From Adlercreutzia murintestinalis (GTDB lineage: Bacteria; Actinomycetota; Coriobacteriia; Coriobacteriales; Eggerthellaceae), in contig NZ_CALPCC010000003.1 in the NCBI RefSeq assembly GCF_943192905.1, positions 1 through 64,000 of the forward strand: a stretch of 64,000 nucleotides of DNA. Direction: 5' to 3'. Position numbers and translations under genes: made by a program. The notes under the pieces are model-generated. The model saw only the letters and a list, made by a program, of their open reading frames with translations. It was not told where the DNA came from and ran no database searches. Positions 56,823-64,000 of the stretch are shown here, piece after piece (positions within the stretch are counted from its first letter, which is position 1; each line of letters begins with the position of its first letter).

Positions 56823-57887
56823 TTGGTACTGAACCTCTTGAAAAAAGGCTCGTATGCATGCATGTCTATCGTGTTGGCGTTCTCTCTGAGCGTCTTCGCG
56901 GTTATCCCCTCCTACGCTGAGACCGAAAACGAAGCGGTGCTCAATGAGGCTCAGCAGCGTCTCGATCAGATCTCTACCGAATATGAAGCATTGAGCGCTG
57001 AGATCAACGAAATGCAGACGCAGATCGACGAGTTGGCGGTGCAGGTGCTCGATGCGCAGCAAGCCATGATGGAAGGGCGCGCGGCGTTAGGCTCCACGGT
57101 GCTCTACGAATACCGTGGCGGCTCCATCTCTACCATCTTGGGCGTTTTGATGGGATCAACCGATATCGCTGAGCTCACGCGCAATGTTGGGTACGTGAAC
57201 CAGATCATGGATCACCAAGCCGAAGAGATCAACACTCAAAAAGAGCTCAAAGAGCAGTTCACGAAAGTATCCGACCAGCTTACTGCTCAAAAAGACGAGC
57301 AGGATGAGAAGCTGGAAGAGTTGGCTACTAAACGCGAAGAGGCCACGGCGGTGGTCGAAGAGGCCAGCGTGAAGGTCGAGGCCGACAACGCCCGTATCGA
57401 GCAGATGCGCAAGCAGGCAGATCAGTTCATTTGGGGCGGAGTGAAGGAAGAACCCCAGCCTGAACCTGAGCAGAAGCCTGCGTCGTCGAGCAGTTCGTCA
57501 AGCAACAACGGCGGCGGTGGTGGTGGCTCATCCGCAGCGCCGGGCGATCTGTCCGGTTTCCGTTCGGTGGTCGCCTCTGCGTACGGCGGCAGCAGTGATC
57601 CGAGCACCGGTGCGGTGGCAACCACGGCTACCGGCGCAATCTGCAATGATAGCTCAATGGGTGTTGCCATTCCGCTTTCATGGAGCAACCGTGCTAGCTA
57701 TTACGGCAAAACGGTGGAAATCGTCTATAACGGACGTTTGGTCTACGCCACCATCAACGACTGCGGCAACATGGATAAGTACGGTTGCGAGCTTGATCTG
57801 CAGCCCGGCGTATGGAAAGCGCTTGACCCCAGTTGCACCACGTGCAACCAGTGGGGTCACCGCAACGTCAAATACCGCGTTCTTTAA
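56823..57887 (+). CDS. Secreted coiled-coil protein with RlpA-like double-psi beta-barrel domain
   Basis: A 354-residue exported protein. A signal peptide (KK then MSIVLAFSLSVFAVIPSYA, cleavage after about residue 32) is followed by a long coiled coil (about 35-200) as in PcsB/NlpC-type hydrolase partners, a linker rich in Pro/Glu, Ser, Asn and Gly (about 205-240), and a C-terminal 3D/RlpA-like barrel (about 245-354) with TATGAICN and INDCGNMDKYGCELDL. RlpA-like barrels bind or cut peptidoglycan glycan strands. TTG 56823 keeps the basic start of the signal; ATG 56862 is the alternative. Monocistronic, before pheS. Confidence 0.82.
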   Translation: MVLNLLKKGSYACMSIVLAFSLSVFAVIPSYAETENEAVLNEAQQRLDQISTEYEALSAEINEMQTQIDELAVQVLDAQQAMMEGRAALGSTVLYEYRGGSISTILGVLMGSTDIAELTRNVGYVNQIMDHQAEEINTQKELKEQFTKVSDQLTAQKDEQDEKLEELATKREEATAVVEEASVKVEADNARIEQMRKQADQFIWGGVKEEPQPEPEQKPASSSSSSSNNGGGGGGSSAAPGDLSGFRSVVASAYGGSSDPSTGAVATTATGAICNDSSMGVAIPLSWSNRASYYGKTVEIVYNGRLVYATINDCGNMDKYGCELDLQPGVWKALDPSCTTCNQWGHRNVKYRVL

Positions 57888-58010
57888 GAGATAAGGCGGC
57901 ATCATGCCGCCCGCATTGCGCTATAGTAATCCGCACAGAAATTCGATTCGGTACGCGATGGCCCATGGTCGTCGCGTGCATGCACATATCGCGAAAGGGA
58001 AGAGGCGACC

Positions 58011-59072
58011 ATGGCATTGACGGACGAACTTGAGGGGTTGCGCAGCGACACGCTTGAACGGGTGGCCCGTGCGGAGGACCTTGCGAGCCTGGATGAGGTT
58101 CGCGTGGCGGTCATCGGCAAGTCTGGAACCTTGACCAGCTATCTGCGCAATATGGGCAATGTTGCCAAGGAGGAACGGGCCGAGGTTGGCAAAGCGGTCA
58201 ATGCGGCACGTCAGGCGGTAGAAGACGCTCTTGAGACGCGGCGCACTGAACTAGCTGCCGCCGAGCTTGATGCGCGCATTCAGGCGGGTGCGGTGGATAT
58301 CACCCTTCCCGGACGTGCTCAGCAGATGGGCAGTCGCCATCTCATCAATCGCATGATAGACGAGCTCAACGACATCTTCTTGGGGCTCGGGTACACGGTC
58401 GAGTCCGGTTTTGAGGTCGAGACCGACTACTACAACTTCACGGCTTTGAACGCGCCTGCCGATCACCCGAGCCGCAGCATGCAGGACACGTTCTACGTGA
58501 AGGATCTCTCGGGTGACGCTGCCTCGGTGCGCGGCGAGAGCGACGTGCTGTTGCGCACCCAAACGTCCGGCGCTCAAGTGCATGCCATGGAAGACTGGGA
58601 GCTTCCGATCTACATGGTATCCCCTGGCAAGGTGTATCGGCGTGACGTGGCCGATCCGAGCCACCTTCCCCAATTCCATCAGATCGAAGGGCTCGTCGTG
58701 GATAAGGGCATCACGTTCGGCGATCTGAAGGGCACGCTGGAATACGTGTGTCGAGCTATCTTCGGACCCGATCGGCGCACGCGTTTTCGCGCGCACTATT
58801 TCCCTTTCACGGAGCCTTCCGCTGAGGTCGATGTGAGTTGTGCGGTGTGTGGCGGTGAGGGATGCCGCATGTGCAAGCATACAGGCTGGCTTGAGATCCT
58901 CGGCTGCGGCATGGTGGATCCGAACGTGTTGCGCATGAGCGGCATTGACCCTGAGGTATATTCCGGTTTCGCGTTCGGCTTTGGAATCGAGCGCGTGGCT
59001 GCGCTCAAATACAACGTGCCCGATCTGCGCATGCTGCTGGAGGGCGATATGCGCTTTTTGCGCCAGTTCTGA
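58011..59072 (+). CDS. pheS: Phenylalanyl-tRNA synthetase alpha subunit
   Basis: A 353-residue class II synthetase subunit. N-terminal coiled coil (about 1-90) that contacts the tRNA; motif 1 near GSRHLINRMIDEL; motif 2 GKVYRRDVADPSHLPQFHQIEGL (about 206-228); motif 3 GFAFGFGIERVAALKY (about 323-338). A CxxC...CxxC-like group (CAVCGGEGCRMC, about 281-292) is seen as in many PheS of this type. It is 46 bases before pheT, the usual order. Confidence 0.96.
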   Translation: MALTDELEGLRSDTLERVARAEDLASLDEVRVAVIGKSGTLTSYLRNMGNVAKEERAEVGKAVNAARQAVEDALETRRTELAAAELDARIQAGAVDITLPGRAQQMGSRHLINRMIDELNDIFLGLGYTVESGFEVETDYYNFTALNAPADHPSRSMQDTFYVKDLSGDAASVRGESDVLLRTQTSGAQVHAMEDWELPIYMVSPGKVYRRDVADPSHLPQFHQIEGLVVDKGITFGDLKGTLEYVCRAIFGPDRRTRFRAHYFPFTEPSAEVDVSCAVCGGEGCRMCKHTGWLEILGCGMVDPNVLRMSGIDPEVYSGFAFGFGIERVAALKYNVPDLRMLLEGDMRFLRQF

Positions 59073-59118
59073 TGTTGGGGCGGATGTGGTGAAGGGCCGA
59101 TAGGGAAAGAAGTAGACG

Positions 59119-61599
59119 ATGCTTGTTTCATTGAAATGGTTAAGCGAATACGTGAAGGTGCCAGAGGATCTGCAAGCGTTTTGCGATCGTCTGGACTTGA
59201 CCGGCACTGGTGTAGAGGGCGTCGAGCAGGTAGGGGATGCGTTTGCCAACATCGTGACAGCGAAGGTGGTCGGCAAAGAAGCGCATCCTGGCTCTGACCA
59301 TCTCTGGGTTTGCCAGGTGGATGTGGGAGCGTGCAACCTTGATGAGACTGGCCAGCCACAACCTTTGCAGATCGTCTGTGGCGCGCAGAATTTCAACACG
59401 GGCGATCATATCGTGACCGCGCTGATCGGCGCCGAGCTGCCGGGAGGCGTCAAGATCAAGAAGGGCAAGCTACGCGGTGTGGCATCGTGTGGGATGAACT
59501 GCTCTGAGCGAGAACTGGGCCTGGGGAGCGGGCATGACGGCATCATGATCCTGCCCGAGGATGCGCCAGTGGGCATGCCGCTGGCGGAGTATCTGGGAAA
59601 GAGCGATACGGTCCTCGACCTTGAGATCACACCGAATCGTCCCGATTGTCTTTCGGTGACGGGCATGGCGCGCGAAGTCGGTGCGATGTATCAAGAGGAC
59701 TGGGCCGATCCTCTGTTGGATGCGGCAGCACGGTTGGGCCTTGCTGGCGAGGCGCCTGCCGATCGCGTGAGCGTGACGATCGAGGATGCGACGCGGTGTC
59801 CGCGCTACACAGCGCGGGTGATCCGTGGCGTGAAGATCGGCCCCTCGCCAGACTGGCTGGTTGAGCGTCTGGCGGCGCTTGGACAGCGCTCTATCAACAA
59901 CATCGTGGATGTGACCAACTACATCCTGTTCTTGTACGGGCAGCCGCTCCATGCGTTCGACATGGAGAAGCTGGCGGATGCAGCGGGCAACGTGGATGTG
60001 GTGGTACGCGCTGCTCATGCGGGCGAGAAGCTGCAGACCCTTGATGGACAAGAGCGCGTGTTGAACGAGGACATGACCGTGATCGCCACACCGAGCGCCG
60101 GTGCGGTCGCGCTTGCGGGCGTGATGGGCGGTCTGGAAAGCGAAGTGACGGAAGAAACGACCGATATCTTCCTTGAGGCTGCGACGTTTCAGCCTGGTCG
60201 CACGAGCCGCACCAGTCGCAATTTGGGTCTGATATCCGAGAGCAGCATGCGCTACGAGCGCGGCGTTGACGACCATGGCATGCTGGAGCGCTCGGCGGCA
60301 GCGGCGGCGCTCATGGTGGAAGTAGCAGGGGGTCAGGTGGTGCCGCTTGCGGGCGAGGGCTTCATCGACGAATGGCCGCAGCCGAGCGAGGCACCTCATC
60401 TGACGTTCCGCATTAAGCGTTTCCAAGAGTTCGTCGGTGCTGATATCCCGTCCAGTTTCACGATGGATACGCTGCGGCGGTTAGGGTGTTCGGCGGAAGA
60501 TACGGGAGAGGGCACGCTTGAGGTGATTGCTCCTACGTTCCGCCCCGACCTTGAGCGAGAGATCGACCTGTACGAGGAAGTGCTGCGCTTGTGGGGAATG
60601 GATCGCGTTTCCTCCACGTTGCCCGCAAGTCCCCATCGAGTAGGTGCTCGTACGCCGCGCCAGCTGATCAACATGAAGGTGAACGAGGTGCTTCGCGCGG
60701 CTGGTCTCAATGAGACCATGACCTATTCGTTCGCGGAGCCAGCTGACGTGCAGCGCCTTCGGCTGGAGGAAGGCGCGCTCGGCTTAGCGGTCGAGGTGCT
60801 CAACCCGCTCAACGCTGAGCAGTCGATCATGCGTCAAACGTTGCTGCCGGGGTTGTTGCGCTCGCTTTCCTATAATCAGAATCGCGGCGTACCGAACGTT
60901 CAGCTCTACGAGATAGGCACCGTGTTCACCGCGACCGAGGGTCGTAAAAATCCCAAGGAGCGTACGAAAGTGGCCAGTGTTCTCGCGGGCCATATGCTGG
61001 CGCGAACATGGAACAGTGATCCTGCTGCGTTTGACTTCTTCGATGGCAAAGGAGTGCTCGAGAGCCTTGCACGTGAACTTGCACTGCCCAAGGTGCGCTT
61101 CAAGGCTCTGGATGCCGATGAGGCGCCTTATTTGCAGCCGGGTCGTGCTGCGCAGATGCTCGCAGGTGGTATCGTCATCGGCTGGGTGGGCGAGGTGCAC
61201 CCGCTTGTGAGCGCAGCTTTCGATGTTGACGGTACGGTGGTTGCCTTCGAGTTGGATATGGATGCGCTCCAAAAGGCGTCGCAGCCCGCGCGTCCCTTCA
61301 ACGACGTTCCCGCCTTCCCGCCGATCGAGGTCGATCAGAACCTTGTGGTTGCCGAAGAGGTGACTCATGAGAAATTGGTGCAGGTGATGTCGTCTGCGGG
61401 TGGCAAGCTCTTGGAAAGCATTCGTCTGTTCGATGTGTATCGAGATGATGCGCGCGTGGGTGCAGGGAAAAAGTCCATGGCATATACGCTGACCTATCGT
61501 GCTCCCGATCGTACGCTGACCGCTGATGAGGTGGAACGCGCTCACGAACGTGTGGTGAAGAAGACCGCGAGCGCTACGGGAGCTGAGGTGCGCGGGTAG
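59119..61599 (+). CDS. pheT: Phenylalanyl-tRNA synthetase beta subunit
   Basis: An 826-residue subunit with the normal domains in order: EMAP/OB tRNA-binding domain (about 40-155), B3/B4 editing domain (about 210-400, with ARVIRGVKIGPSPDWL), B5 (about 410-480), the catalytic-like core (about 485-690, LRLWGMDRV and LNPLNAEQSIMRQTLLPGLL) and the C-terminal ferredoxin-like anticodon-binding domain (about 730-826, ending with DRTLTADEVERAHERVV). Works as (alpha-beta)2 with PheS. Confidence 0.96.
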   Translation: MLVSLKWLSEYVKVPEDLQAFCDRLDLTGTGVEGVEQVGDAFANIVTAKVVGKEAHPGSDHLWVCQVDVGACNLDETGQPQPLQIVCGAQNFNTGDHIVTALIGAELPGGVKIKKGKLRGVASCGMNCSERELGLGSGHDGIMILPEDAPVGMPLAEYLGKSDTVLDLEITPNRPDCLSVTGMAREVGAMYQEDWADPLLDAAARLGLAGEAPADRVSVTIEDATRCPRYTARVIRGVKIGPSPDWLVERLAALGQRSINNIVDVTNYILFLYGQPLHAFDMEKLADAAGNVDVVVRAAHAGEKLQTLDGQERVLNEDMTVIATPSAGAVALAGVMGGLESEVTEETTDIFLEAATFQPGRTSRTSRNLGLISESSMRYERGVDDHGMLERSAAAAALMVEVAGGQVVPLAGEGFIDEWPQPSEAPHLTFRIKRFQEFVGADIPSSFTMDTLRRLGCSAEDTGEGTLEVIAPTFRPDLEREIDLYEEVLRLWGMDRVSSTLPASPHRVGARTPRQLINMKVNEVLRAAGLNETMTYSFAEPADVQRLRLEEGALGLAVEVLNPLNAEQSIMRQTLLPGLLRSLSYNQNRGVPNVQLYEIGTVFTATEGRKNPKERTKVASVLAGHMLARTWNSDPAAFDFFDGKGVLESLARELALPKVRFKALDADEAPYLQPGRAAQMLAGGIVIGWVGEVHPLVSAAFDVDGTVVAFELDMDALQKASQPARPFNDVPAFPPIEVDQNLVVAEEVTHEKLVQVMSSAGGKLLESIRLFDVYRDDARVGAGKKSMAYTLTYRAPDRTLTADEVERAHERVVKKTASATGAEVRG

Positions 61600-61770
61600 T
61601 TGCGCGATGCAAGGGCTTTTCTGTGCATGAGCGCGCACGCGCGCACTGAGAAGGTTACGCCATGGTAAAGGCAGTGTATCAGGCTCTTTGCGCTTGGCGC
61701 TCGGGGTCTCTTTCTTCATGCGCGCTGCCGATAATGAATTCCAGAGAGGCGCAGGCGATCGGACTGCGTC

Positions 61771-61938
61771 ATGGCAAGCGAACTGGAAGAGGTGGTCGAG
61801 ATGGCAACTGAAGAGAAGATCGGTCAGACCGAGGTATTCGACTCTTTCGAGTCGAACGTGCAGAACAAGATCTCAGAGCCGAAGGCGAAGGCGCAAGAAG
61901 CAGTAGCCGAGAAGGTGCGCGCTACTGAAGGCAAGTAA
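61771..61938 (+). CDS. Small charged protein (45-55 residues), unknown function
   Basis: A short frame with two possible ATG starts, 61771 and 61801. The latter follows GAAGAGGTGG at a useful distance and gives 45 residues (MATEEKIGQTEVFDSFESNV, then a Lys/Glu/Ala-rich helix to VRATEGK); the former adds MASELEEVVE. The protein would be soluble, helical or disordered, with balanced charge. A strong terminator follows at once, which supports a real transcription unit. No family recognised. Confidence 0.5.
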   Translation: MASELEEVVEMATEEKIGQTEVFDSFESNVQNKISEPKAKAQEAVAEKVRATEGK

Positions 61939-61962
61939 GCGCTTGCATTCGAGAGACGCTTG

Positions 61963-61998
61963 AAAAGAGCCCGTAGTCGGATGGCTGCGGGCTCTTTT
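61963..61998 (+). terminator. Terminator after the small charged protein gene
   Basis: AAAAGAGCCC (61963-61972) pairs with GGGCTCTTTT (61989-61998), giving a 10-bp stem whose 3' arm ends in the U-tract. Confidence 0.85.
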
Positions 61999-62213
61999 CA
62001 TATGCGCGATCGATCCCCTCGCGCAAGATCGGACACGCTTAAAACCGTGCTCATAGTGGTGGTGTGGATGATAACATCGCCTATTCTGCTTATACTTCTC
62101 TGGAGAGCGTTCTCATAAGGCCCTTTGCGCAGGCGCAATCGCTTTCGCAGGGAAGAGGGAAGGAGGGCGCATTCGCTTTTCATGGTTCGTGGTTCGAGTG
62201 GAAAGGAGCCTCC

Positions 62214-63134
62214 ATGCTCTTCACGCTTCTCTCATCGGTGTCCTTCATTGCTTTTGTGGTGCTCGTTGTCGTTGCGGTGGGGATCCTCGTTGCGGGTATC
62301 TATGTGGTTCCGCAGCAAAGCGTCTATATCATTGAGCGCTTCGGCAAGTTCCACCGGCTTGCCGATCCCGGCATTCACGTGAAGATACCTCTGGTTGATC
62401 GCATTGCGACGAAGGTGTCCATGCGCATCCATCAGATGGATCAATCCGTGACCACCAAGACGGTCGACAACGTGTTCGTGAACCTGAATGTATCGGTGCA
62501 GTATCGCGTTGACGAAAAGAACATCGCGGCATCGTTTTATGAGCTGAGCAGCCCCGAGACGCAGATCCGTGCGTATGTGGAGGACAATATCCGCAATGCG
62601 GTGCCCACGCTCACCCTTGATGACGCCTTCGTGCAGAAGGACAAGATCGCCAACGATGTCGAGGATACCCTGCGCGCCTCCATGAGCCAGTTCGGTTTCG
62701 TCATCATCCGCACGCTCATAACCGATATCGAGCCGGATGCGGCCGTGCGTGATGCTATGAACTCCATCAACGAGAGTCAGCGCCGCAAGGAGGCGGCACG
62801 TGAGCTGGCCGAGGCCGATAAGATCACGGTGGTGGTGAAAGCCGAGGCGGAAGCTGAGCAAGCGAAGCTGCATGGTGTGGGCATCGCCAATCAGCGCAAG
62901 GCCATCGTGGATGGTTTGCATCGCAGCTTCGAAGAGTTGAAGCAAGACGGCATGACGGAAAGCGAGATCATGTCCATCATCTTGACTGAGCAATACCTGG
63001 ATGTGCTGAGCCGCTTCGCGGACAGCCCGAACATGAAGGTGCTTATGATGCCCTCGGATATTGGTGCGGTAGGGGAGATGCAGCAGAGCATCATCGCCAG
63101 CATCGAGGCCACCAATGCCTCGTGCGGACGCTAA
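62214..63134 (+). CDS. SPFH-domain / stomatin-like membrane protein
   Basis: A 306-residue protein: one N-terminal membrane segment (about 10-33), then an SPFH (band 7) domain with VPQQSVYIIERFGKFHRLADPGIHVKIPLVDRI (about 36-68) and NVFVNLNVSVQYRVDEKN, and a coiled coil with AEADKITVVVKAEAEAEQAKLHG (about 200-222). This layout is that of stomatin/paraslipin (QmcA-like) proteins that form large ring assemblies in membranes. The start 62214 follows AAAGGAG; an upstream in-frame ATG at 62064 would give an unusual extension. No nfeD-type partner gene is adjacent. Confidence 0.92.
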   Translation: MLFTLLSSVSFIAFVVLVVVAVGILVAGIYVVPQQSVYIIERFGKFHRLADPGIHVKIPLVDRIATKVSMRIHQMDQSVTTKTVDNVFVNLNVSVQYRVDEKNIAASFYELSSPETQIRAYVEDNIRNAVPTLTLDDAFVQKDKIANDVEDTLRASMSQFGFVIIRTLITDIEPDAAVRDAMNSINESQRRKEAARELAEADKITVVVKAEAEAEQAKLHGVGIANQRKAIVDGLHRSFEELKQDGMTESEIMSIILTEQYLDVLSRFADSPNMKVLMMPSDIGAVGEMQQSIIASIEATNASCGR

Positions 63135-63345
63135 GGCTTGATGCATCGGGCGAGCAGCCGACCAACTACGGGCAGAGATCGTCTTCTGCAAAGCTTCGAT
63201 GCGGGCAGCGCACCTTCGGTAGAGGCGCAAGGGGCGCGATCAGGTCGCCAATTGCTGATCAGGAAAGAAAGCCCGCGCGCCCTTTCTGCTTTCAGATCTA
63301 TCGCTTTCGTTTGTCAGGTGCGGATGCGACGTATCACTGCGCGCA

Positions 63346-64000
63346 TCAGATGGCGAGTGAGAGCCCATCTTGCGCGACCTTTACGCGTCCCTCGTAGCGT
63401 TCAAGATAGTCAACCAGCTCAGCGTGGGTGATGGGCTCGTCGTAGTGCATGCAAAGATGTGTGAGGTAAGTGGTTCCAGCATCAAGGGAGAGACCCTCGG
63501 CGATGCATTCTTGGATGGAATGATGATCGTTCGGATTCCAGTTGTTATTCCAGAACGTGGCATCCATGGCTAAGATGTCAACTCCGCGGATGCGCTCGGC
63601 GGTTTCGGAAGGCAAAGGCCCGGTATCCGAGGCGTAGAACAGGCGCGTCGTGTCCGTCTCTATCAAGTAGCCGTACGTGCCCGGCGCGTGCGTGACGGGC
63701 AGTGCTGTGTAGCGCACTCCGTCAAAGACATGCTCATCGAACGGCTCGATCTGCTCGCAGTCCAAGCAATAGCCCATGTAGTGGAATTCGGCCAAGATGC
63801 CCTGCAGCGCCTCAGGTGAGGCACCCACGGGCAGTGGTGCGCCCTTGCGTACGAGCTGCACGAGGTACTCGTATTCCCCCAGGCCGCCAATGTGGTCGAA
63901 GTGGCAGTGGGTGAACAGGATCTCGTCAACATGGCGCACCCCTTCGCGCAGAAGCTGATGGCGCGCATCAGGTGGCGTGTCGATCACGAGCGTGGGCGTA
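63346..64000 (-). CDS. Metallo-beta-lactamase-fold hydrolase, PhnP-like (5' end outside window)
   Basis: The frame continues past base 64000, so the N-terminus is missing; about 218 residues are visible. THCHFDHIGG is the HxHxDH metal motif; VTHAPGTYGYLIE and LFYASDTGPLP (metal Asp), LAMDATFW and LTHLCMHYDEP (metal His-type region) continue the fold. The long form with PHP/PhnP-like features suggests a phosphodiesterase acting on small cyclic phosphates or RNA ends; the substrate is not certain. A GTG at 63987 lies within the conserved strand and is not the start. Confidence 0.85.
   Translation of the reverse strand, partial: TPTLVIDTPPDARHQLLREGVRHVDEILFTHCHFDHIGGLGEYEYLVQLVRKGAPLPVGASPEALQGILAEFHYMGYCLDCEQIEPFDEHVFDGVRYTALPVTHAPGTYGYLIETDTTRLFYASDTGPLPSETAERIRGVDILAMDATFWNNNWNPNDHHSIQECIAEGLSLDAGTTYLTHLCMHYDEPITHAELVDYLERYEGRVKVAQDGLSLAI

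Noticed and set aside
56442-56863. Minus-strand frames in the feo upstream region
   Set aside because: Arg/Ser/Pro-rich, overlapping on both strands, no start signals; treated as intergenic.
57888-58010. Phe attenuator or T-box before pheS
   Set aside because: A short GGCGGCA/TGCCGCC hairpin (57896-57912) is seen but there is no Phe-rich leader frame, no T-box sequence and no U-tract.
62064-62213. 50-residue N-terminal extension of the SPFH protein
   Set aside because: The extension would precede the membrane segment with unrelated sequence, while ATG 62214 has AAAGGAG at the right distance and matches the family start.

Overview
The window is a moderately GC-rich, gene-dense bacterial chromosome segment. 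It carries no phage, insertion sequence, CRISPR array or rRNA operon. Gene content suggests an anaerobic Coriobacteriia, Eggerthellales-type actinobacterium: choline/glucan-binding-type wall repeats joined to an L,D-transpeptidase, class III fructose-1,6-bisphosphatase, a Cys-rich FeoB partner, a Tat/lipoprotein flavodoxin remnant, frequent GTG/TTG starts and an actinobacterial Lhr helicase. The taxon is an inference, because no 16S or other decisive marker is present.

Layout. 1-1.8 kb: 3' part of a repeat-rich wall L,D-transpeptidase and a small membrane protein. 2.1-4.75 kb: tmRNA (ssrA) and a two-gene radical-SAM DNA repair operon behind two SOS-like boxes. 4.9-8.6 kb: pyrE, an acidic protein, and an operon of a small hypothetical, an M42 peptidase and smpB. 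8.8-12.8 kb: a second L,D-transpeptidase, murI, rdgB, tRNA-Arg, a GNAT gene and tRNA-Pro. 12.9-18.4 kb: fbp, VanZ-RDD, an iron-sulfur flavoprotein, a LysR regulator and a broken flavodoxin gene. 18.5-24.5 kb: tRNA-Gly, thiM/thiamine-binding protein/thiE, then a two-component system with an ABC exporter. 24.5-30.1 kb: rarD, argS, three tRNAs, rpsA, coaE. 30.1-34 kb: uvrB and recN. 34-37.3 kb: a four-gene ECF transporter. 37.4-42 kb: lhr. 42-46.6 kb: argCJBD. 46.8-52.7 kb: lipoprotein, GNAT, CDF transporter, a second (Bce-like) two-component system with an ABC ATPase but no permease, and an eRF1-like protein. 52.9-56.4 kb: feoA-feoA-feoB-Cys-rich partner. 56.8-64 kb: secreted RlpA-like protein, pheST, a small charged protein, an SPFH protein, and a partial metallo-beta-lactamase-fold hydrolase.

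Most notable element: upstream of the ECF transporter is a complete ribosome-mediated tryptophan attenuator. It has a good promoter, a Shine-Dalgarno, a 26-codon leader peptide with three consecutive Trp codons, alternating AAGCC/GGCTT segments that can form mutually exclusive hairpins, and a terminator with a U-tract. The S component resembles TrpP, so the operon is best read as an attenuation-controlled tryptophan importer with its own energy-coupling module.

Other points worth a look: SOS-like boxes on the radical-SAM operon, a tmRNA tag ending in AMAA, tRNA promoters whose transcripts begin at a hairpin that reads as a terminator on the other strand, a probable leaderless lhr mRNA, a degraded flavodoxin beside its probable LysR regulator, and DtxR-like boxes on the iron genes.
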